A stretch of DNA of 25,333 bases from an uncultured Lachnospiraceae bacterium (GTDB lineage: Bacteria > Bacillota > Clostridia > Lachnospirales > Lachnospiraceae). Every line of letters starts with the position of its first letter. Within the stretch, counting starts at the first letter, position 1. Both the position numbers and the translations under genes were made by a program. Location of the stretch: NCBI GenBank assembly GCA_937885345.1, contig CAKZZH010000031.1:1-25333 (forward strand). Reading direction: 5' to 3'. Under the pieces are notes generated by a model. The model was not told the DNA's origin, made no database searches, and was given only the letters and a program-made list of their open reading frames with translations. Shown here piece by piece: positions 22,502 through 25,333 of the stretch.

Positions 22502-23552
22502 TGATGATAGTAGACCAAAGGAAATCACAAGCAATGAAATTTGGGAGCTGTATAAACTGCTTGAGGGTCTGGATGAGCATTATGTATTTTATGACAGGTG
22601 TGAGGTTCCTCAAGATAGGGAGGAGTTATTTTATCTTGCCGGGACTGCCATCGGTGATGACAGTATGGTTTATGAAGGACCGGATAATATGGGCATCCAG
22701 CTCCCCTACAGTAAGAACGAATGGGTGGTACTTTCTCTTGAAAATATAGCAAACGGGAGAAAGCAGAAGGTGGCAGTAGAAATAAAAGTTAATACGCTGC
22801 TTAAGAAAATTCTGTCAGAGGAGGAGTTGCTTGAAAAGAAACATATCAGGATTCCGAAAGCAGATGAGCTTAAGGATGCAGAGTATGAAGAGAGAAACTC
22901 CGGCAAGGGCACTGATCTGACTGTAGAAAGATTACCTGTAAATCATTTTCCGGTAGAACTTACCCATTCTTATTCGAAGAAAAGATTTGGTAATGACTCG
23001 AAACGTGCGGCATACTGGATGGAAAAGTATTTAAGGAGTTTCTCCGTTCCTTATAAAAAAGACATTGATCTTGGAGTTACAAGATTTACATTCGTATTCA
23101 TGTGTAAGAATGCACCGGGAGGTTTTATGGAAGGGTGCATATGGTTTTTTGATAAAGCCGCAGAAACCCGGGTGTACTATAATCAAATGGGAGCCGAAAT
23201 ATGCAGGAAGAGTGAATGCAGACAGGATCTGCTCAGACTATTAAATTTTATCAATGCGAGAGTCTTTATGGAATTAAACGATGGAGGCAACAGATGGTAC
23301 GATCCCCAGATACTTTATACACCACGTATGTATCTGACGGAGGACAATGGATATGATTTATCTATTACGACTATGCTGAATTACAGGTTTTGGAGGACGG
23401 CGGAATCAGAAACAGATGATTATATTACGGCATATCAGCCTGAGTTGCTTGACAAACTTGCTCCGTTTATCTTTGGGGTGCTTAAGGGAGAATTGACAGC
23501 AGAGGATGCTATTTCAGGGATCGAGCATGATATTTTGAATGAAGTCGAATAG
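22491..23552 (+). CDS. Unrecognised two-part protein, C-terminal half possibly YbjN-like
   Basis: This 353-residue protein starts at ATG 22491, after GGAGGTAACAGGTC within the upstream gene. Residues 1-110 form an alpha/beta part (GLDEHYVFYDRCEV, EGPDNMGIQLPYSKNEWVV). A charged linker follows (110-145). Residues about 165-345 have strands and helices (MEKYLRSFSVPYKK, TRFTFVFMCKNAPGG, DLLRLLNFINARVF, ending LTAEDAISGIEHDIL). This second part resembles the fold of YbjN/type III secretion chaperone-like proteins, which often assist other proteins. That resemblance is weak and judged by eye. No membrane segments or catalytic motifs are seen. The metallophosphatase gene follows 12 bp later. Confidence 0.7.
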   Translation: MRINDDSRPKEITSNEIWELYKLLEGLDEHYVFYDRCEVPQDREELFYLAGTAIGDDSMVYEGPDNMGIQLPYSKNEWVVLSLENIANGRKQKVAVEIKVNTLLKKILSEEELLEKKHIRIPKADELKDAEYEERNSGKGTDLTVERLPVNHFPVELTHSYSKKRFGNDSKRAAYWMEKYLRSFSVPYKKDIDLGVTRFTFVFMCKNAPGGFMEGCIWFFDKAAETRVYYNQMGAEICRKSECRQDLLRLLNFINARVFMELNDGGNRWYDPQILYTPRMYLTEDNGYDLSITTMLNYRFWRTAESETDDYITAYQPELLDKLAPFIFGVLKGELTAEDAISGIEHDILNEVE

Positions 23553-23564
23553 GGAGGTGCCGCT

Positions 23565-24287
23565 ATGGCAACATACGTGATTTCTGACATTCATGGTGAA
23601 TATGATATGTTGATGGATTTGCTTGAGAAGATATCCCTGCAGGATTCGGATACACTTTATGTTCTTGGCGACGTTTTGGATAGAGGTCCGCATCCTATAA
23701 AAACACTGAGAAAACTTATGGTGATGCCGAATGTGATCTGTCTCGTTGGAAACCACGAACTTATGGCTTTAGAAAGCCTGAAATTTCTGATGCAGGAGAT
23801 TACGACAGAAAACATTAAGAAACTGGATCCTGAAATGTTGGACGGATTTCTGGTATGGGTGGAGCATAATGGTGGTAAAACTACAATGGATGAGTTTAAG
23901 GAGCTGAGCCTCGAAGATCAAAAAGAAGTGATTGAATATCTGAGGGATTTTTTGGCCTATGAGGAGATAGAAGTTGCCGGAAAGGACTATCTGCTGGTAC
24001 ACGCCGGACTTGGAGGCTTTGATCCGGGAAAAGATATTGAGGATTATTCTCTTAAGGAACTTGTCTGGGACAGGGCGGACTATGGTATCTGCTATTATGC
24101 GGATAAATATGTTATTACCGGTCATACACCTACGCAATATATTTACAATAATCCTAACCCTGGATATATTTACAGGAAGAATAATCACATAGCCATTGAC
24201 TGTGGTGCGTATATGCCCGAAGGCAGACTTGCTGCCATATGTCTGGATACAGGGGAAGAATATTATTCATACCCTGATGGGAGATAA
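23565..24287 (+). CDS. PPP-family metallophosphatase (ApaH/PrpE-like)
   Basis: This 240-residue soluble enzyme starts at ATG 23565 after AGGGAGGTG. The two-metal calcineurin-like signature is complete: SDIHGEYD (D8, H10), LGDVLDRGP (D36, R40), VGNHE (N63, H64), LLVHAGLGG (His around residue 144) and ITGHTPTQ (His around 185). The spacing and the GDVLDRG and GNHE forms place it with lambda phosphatase, PrpE and ApaH, which act on phosphoproteins or on dinucleoside polyphosphates such as Ap4A. The insert between GNHE and HAG is normal for that group. It is the last + strand gene of the cluster and ends 12 bp from the convergent repressor. Together with the HAD nucleotidase it suggests nucleotide or phosphate turnover, but the substrate cannot be read from sequence. 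Confidence 0.88.
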   Translation: MATYVISDIHGEYDMLMDLLEKISLQDSDTLYVLGDVLDRGPHPIKTLRKLMVMPNVICLVGNHELMALESLKFLMQEITTENIKKLDPEMLDGFLVWVEHNGGKTTMDEFKELSLEDQKEVIEYLRDFLAYEEIEVAGKDYLLVHAGLGGFDPGKDIEDYSLKELVWDRADYGICYYADKYVITGHTPTQYIYNNPNPGYIYRKNNHIAIDCGAYMPEGRLAAICLDTGEEYYSYPDGR

Positions 24288-24299
24288 GAGATTATGATA

Positions 24300-24770
24300 T
24301 CACTTGATTTTGCCCAGAATTTTCGTGCGTTCAGGATCTGAGTGACTTTTTTTCATGATTTTAATGTATTCAAACAGATCGCTTCGTGTGGTATCATTTA
24401 AGACAAAGAAATCTGCAATGAGCTGATCTACTTTGGGAAGATCCGTGTAATCAAACTTTTCAATGATCTTCAATGTGCGATCGGAAAAATAAGCTTTCTT
24501 TTGAAGCCCTATCATCATTCGTTCTTTATCCTTTGGGAGTTTTGGAAGAGCTTCTCCCGGTGCATACGGATTATCCTTGCAGATCGAGTTGATAGGGATA
24601 TTGAGGATGTTTGAAATTTTAAGGGCGGTATCAAACCTGATCGCAGTATCCCTTTGAATAATAGAGTAAAGAGTAGTCGGTGCAATGCCGGCTTTTTTTG
24701 CGAGTTCTTTTACGGTCATTCCCTTTTCATCAAGTATATTCTTAAGATTCTGTCCATATCCCATGATCAT
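24300..24770 (-). CDS. XRE (Cro/C1-type) transcriptional repressor of the mobile element
   Basis: This 156-residue regulator starts at ATG 24770 (AAAGGTAGG upstream; ATG 24764 is a second candidate). Residues 5-65 are a Cro/C1 helix-turn-helix: GQNLKNILDEKGMTVKELAKKAGIAPTTLYSIIQRDTAIRFDTALKIS with its flanks, ending in a helix before INSIC. The C-terminal part (about 75-156) is helical and basic, with no peptidase motif, so it should respond by dimerisation or partner binding and not by self-cleavage. It is transcribed away from the mobilisation genes. Three copies of a TACG-N5-CGTA-type site lie between the two divergent promoters, the pattern of an autoregulated element repressor that also silences the transfer genes. 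Confidence 0.9.
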   Translation of the reverse strand: MIMGYGQNLKNILDEKGMTVKELAKKAGIAPTTLYSIIQRDTAIRFDTALKISNILNIPINSICKDNPYAPGEALPKLPKDKERMMIGLQKKAYFSDRTLKIIEKFDYTDLPKVDQLIADFFVLNDTTRSDLFEYIKIMKKSHSDPERTKILGKIK

Positions 24771-24788
24771 TACCTACCTTTCGATATA

Positions 24789-24817
24789 AGTATATCATGA
24801 CGCAGCACAATACGCAA
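24789..24817 (-). promoter_or_regulatory. Candidate promoter of the XRE repressor
   Basis: On the minus strand TTGCGT (24812-24817) and TATACT (24789-24794) stand 17 bases apart. The -10 matches at 5 of 6 positions; the -35 is weak. The -35 lies inside operator 1, which fits negative autoregulation. Transcription would start about 12-14 nt before the repressor ATG. Confidence 0.5.
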
Positions 24818-24823
24818 TCCGTA
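24811..24823. promoter_or_regulatory. Operator 1 (TACG-N5-CGTA)
   Basis: TACGCAATCCGTA is a perfect 4-bp dyad around five bases. It overlaps the -35 region of the repressor's own promoter. The centre-to-centre distance to operator 2 is 50 bp, and from operator 2 to operator 3 is 34 bp. Confidence 0.6.
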
Positions 24824-24851
24824 ATCGACAAAAAAATAAACAGACATCGTA

Positions 24852-24880
24852 TTGACAAATTACGAAATGCGTATTATCAT
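24852..24880 (+). promoter_or_regulatory. Strong sigma-A-type promoter for the mobilisation genes
   Basis: TTGACA (24852-24857) matches the consensus fully and TATCAT (24875-24880) matches at 5 of 6, with an ideal 17-base spacer. Operator 2 fills most of the spacer. The transcript would start near 24887 and read the small ORF at 24952, the oriT-like hairpins and the ORF at 25201. Confidence 0.75.
24861..24873. promoter_or_regulatory. Operator 2 (TACG-N5-CGTA)
   Basis: TACGAAATGCGTA is a perfect 4-bp dyad lying between the -35 and -10 of the rightward promoter. A bound repressor here would block polymerase directly. Confidence 0.65.
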
Positions 24881-24894
24881 CAAAATACGCGCAG

Positions 24895-24907
24895 TACGAA
24901 ATGAGTA
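24895..24907. promoter_or_regulatory. Operator 3, imperfect copy
   Basis: TACGAAATGAGTA differs from operator 2 by a single base, which breaks one half-site. It sits just downstream of the predicted transcription start. An extra TACG half-site (24886-24889) lies nearby. Confidence 0.6.
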
Positions 24908-24951
24908 TTGCGAAAATGGAATCACGAAAATGTGAAAGGAGGATGTCGAAT

Positions 24952-25008
24952 ATGTACCAAAAGCATAGTAAAAGTATGAACGGCGAACGGGCGGAGCCCA
25001 TCTATTGA
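24952..25008 (+). CDS. 18-residue ORF upstream of the oriT-like region
   Basis: ATG 24952 follows AAAGGAGG (24935-24942) at 9 nt; an in-frame ATG at 24943 touches the ribosome site and is less likely. The product MYQKHSKSMNGERAEPIY is basic and polar and ends at TGA 25006-25008, just before the nic-like motif. The strong ribosome site and the promoter upstream argue that it is translated. It may be a leader peptide that couples translation to the folding of the hairpins downstream. I recall similar short peptides next to mobilisation regions in related bacteria, but cannot name a family. Confidence 0.5.
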   Translation: MYQKHSKSMNGERAEPIY

Positions 25009-25200
25009 CGAAGACAATAGCGCACTTCTATATTCACCCGATCGGGTGAATATGAACCGCGCCCATGCCGGGAGCTTAAGCGTACATCGCAGGAGCAATG
25101 ATACGCTTTCGGTGCTTCGCACCGTCAAGGGCTAACGCCCCTTGCGCTGCCTTTGGCAGCTATCCCAATCGACAGTGTTTTCACAGGAAGGAGAAAATCT
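25009..25200. other. Probable origin of transfer (oriT) and hairpin-rich leader
   Basis: This gene-free stretch has an AAGTGCGC motif on the minus strand (25020-25027), the core of RSF1010/MobQ nic sites. Next to it is a 24-bp perfect palindrome (25030-25053). Four more hairpins follow: AAGCGTA/TACGCTT (25078-25084 with 25102-25108), CGGTGC-TTC-GCACCG (25110-25124), CAAGGG/CCCTTG (25126-25144) and GCTGCC-TTT-GGCAGC (25146-25160). The mobilisation ORF starts at 25201. Together these are the expected signs of an oriT for a MobA/MobL-type relaxase. Confidence 0.65.
25030..25053. repeat. 24-bp perfect palindrome at the oriT-like region
   Basis: The left half is ATATTCACCCGA and the right half is its exact complement, with no spacer. 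It begins 2 bp from the nic-like core at 25020-25027. Such an inverted repeat beside nic is what a relaxase recognises in MobQ-type origins. Confidence 0.8.
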
Positions 25201-25333
25201 ATGGAGCAACAAGGAAAGATCAATAAAGCAAAAGAAGAGTATCAGCAGGGAGAAAACAAGCTGATGCAGGAAAGGCGCAGGCTTAACAGAGAGCTGAACA
25301 AGCAGAACTATCAGAAGAAACGCAGGCGCAGTG
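25201..25333 (+). CDS. Small basic coiled-coil mobilisation accessory protein, 3' end missing
   Basis: ATG 25201 follows GGAAGGAG (25186-25193). Forty-four complete codons are visible before the window ends. The product is highly charged and helical, beginning MEQQGKINKAKEEYQQG and turning into an Arg/Lys-rich run (QERRRLNRELNKQ, then KKRRRS). This is the pattern of the short coiled-coil proteins (DUF3847-like) encoded just before MobA/MobL relaxase genes in Firmicute elements. It probably helps relaxosome assembly at the adjacent oriT. A relaxase gene is expected just beyond the window. The family assignment is from memory and the fragment is short. Confidence 0.6.
   Translation, partial: MEQQGKINKAKEEYQQGENKLMQERRRLNRELNKQNYQKKRRRS

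Noticed and set aside
24861..24907. Repeated TACGAAATG units as a short CRISPR or iteron array
   Set aside because: There are only three related units, unequal spacing and promoter overlap, which fit operators and not a repeat-spacer array or replication iterons.

Overview
The window looks like a chromosomal segment of an anaerobic Firmicute of the Clostridia, most likely a Lachnospiraceae-type gut bacterium. The basis is the housekeeping genes (MutS2, a YhaM-type exoribonuclease, an RlmD-type rRNA methyltransferase with a C-terminal tail I associate from memory with this group), strong AGGAGG ribosome sites, OmpR/WalK-style two-component genes, and a MobQ-like mobilisation region. No rRNA, tRNA or CRISPR array was seen.

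Region 1 (1-8632, + strand) is a tightly packed operon for a divergent Tad/Flp (type IVc) pilus or secretion machine. It starts inside a gene for a giant secreted protein with InlB-type repeats. Six small single-membrane-segment proteins follow, then a CpaF/TadA ATPase and one long platform protein that appears to combine TadB- and TadC-like halves. Four of the small proteins share the same first nine positions, ending in E/T-Y/W-A/G. This resembles the Glu-Tyr of mature Flp pilins, but without a leader peptide. Another small protein ends in a half InlB module, linking it to the giant protein. This is the best candidate for an under-described system.

Region 2 (8626-13189, - strand) is mutS2, then an OmpR-family response regulator, then a HAMP histidine kinase whose end overlaps the end of the pilus operon. 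Region 3 (13360-17722, + strand) carries an HtrA-like membrane PDZ protein whose three catalytic residues all appear replaced, then yhaM, then rlmD. The last third of rlmD changes base composition and carries a C-terminal extension, so its 3' end may be an integration scar.

Region 4 (17741-24287, + strand) is an accessory cluster: a 597-residue fusion of a sigma-70 region 2-like domain to a winged-helix/WYL regulator, a possible degenerate GIY-YIG protein, a HAD 5'-nucleotidase-like protein, three unrecognised proteins (one perhaps YbjN-like), and a PPP-family metallophosphatase. Three of its intergenic gaps carry the same 32-nt element (an inverted repeat, 12 nt, then CCATAWTA) just after a stop codon; two of these continue into a similar terminator-like hairpin.

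Region 5 (24300-25333) is part of a mobilisable or conjugative element. It has a Cro/C1-type repressor, a divergent promoter pair with three TACG-N5-CGTA-type operators, an 18-residue ORF, an RSF1010-like nic motif beside a 24-bp perfect palindrome, four further hairpins, and the start of a small basic coiled-coil protein of the kind found before MobA/MobL relaxases. Regions 4 and 5 could be one element inserted behind rlmD; this is inference.
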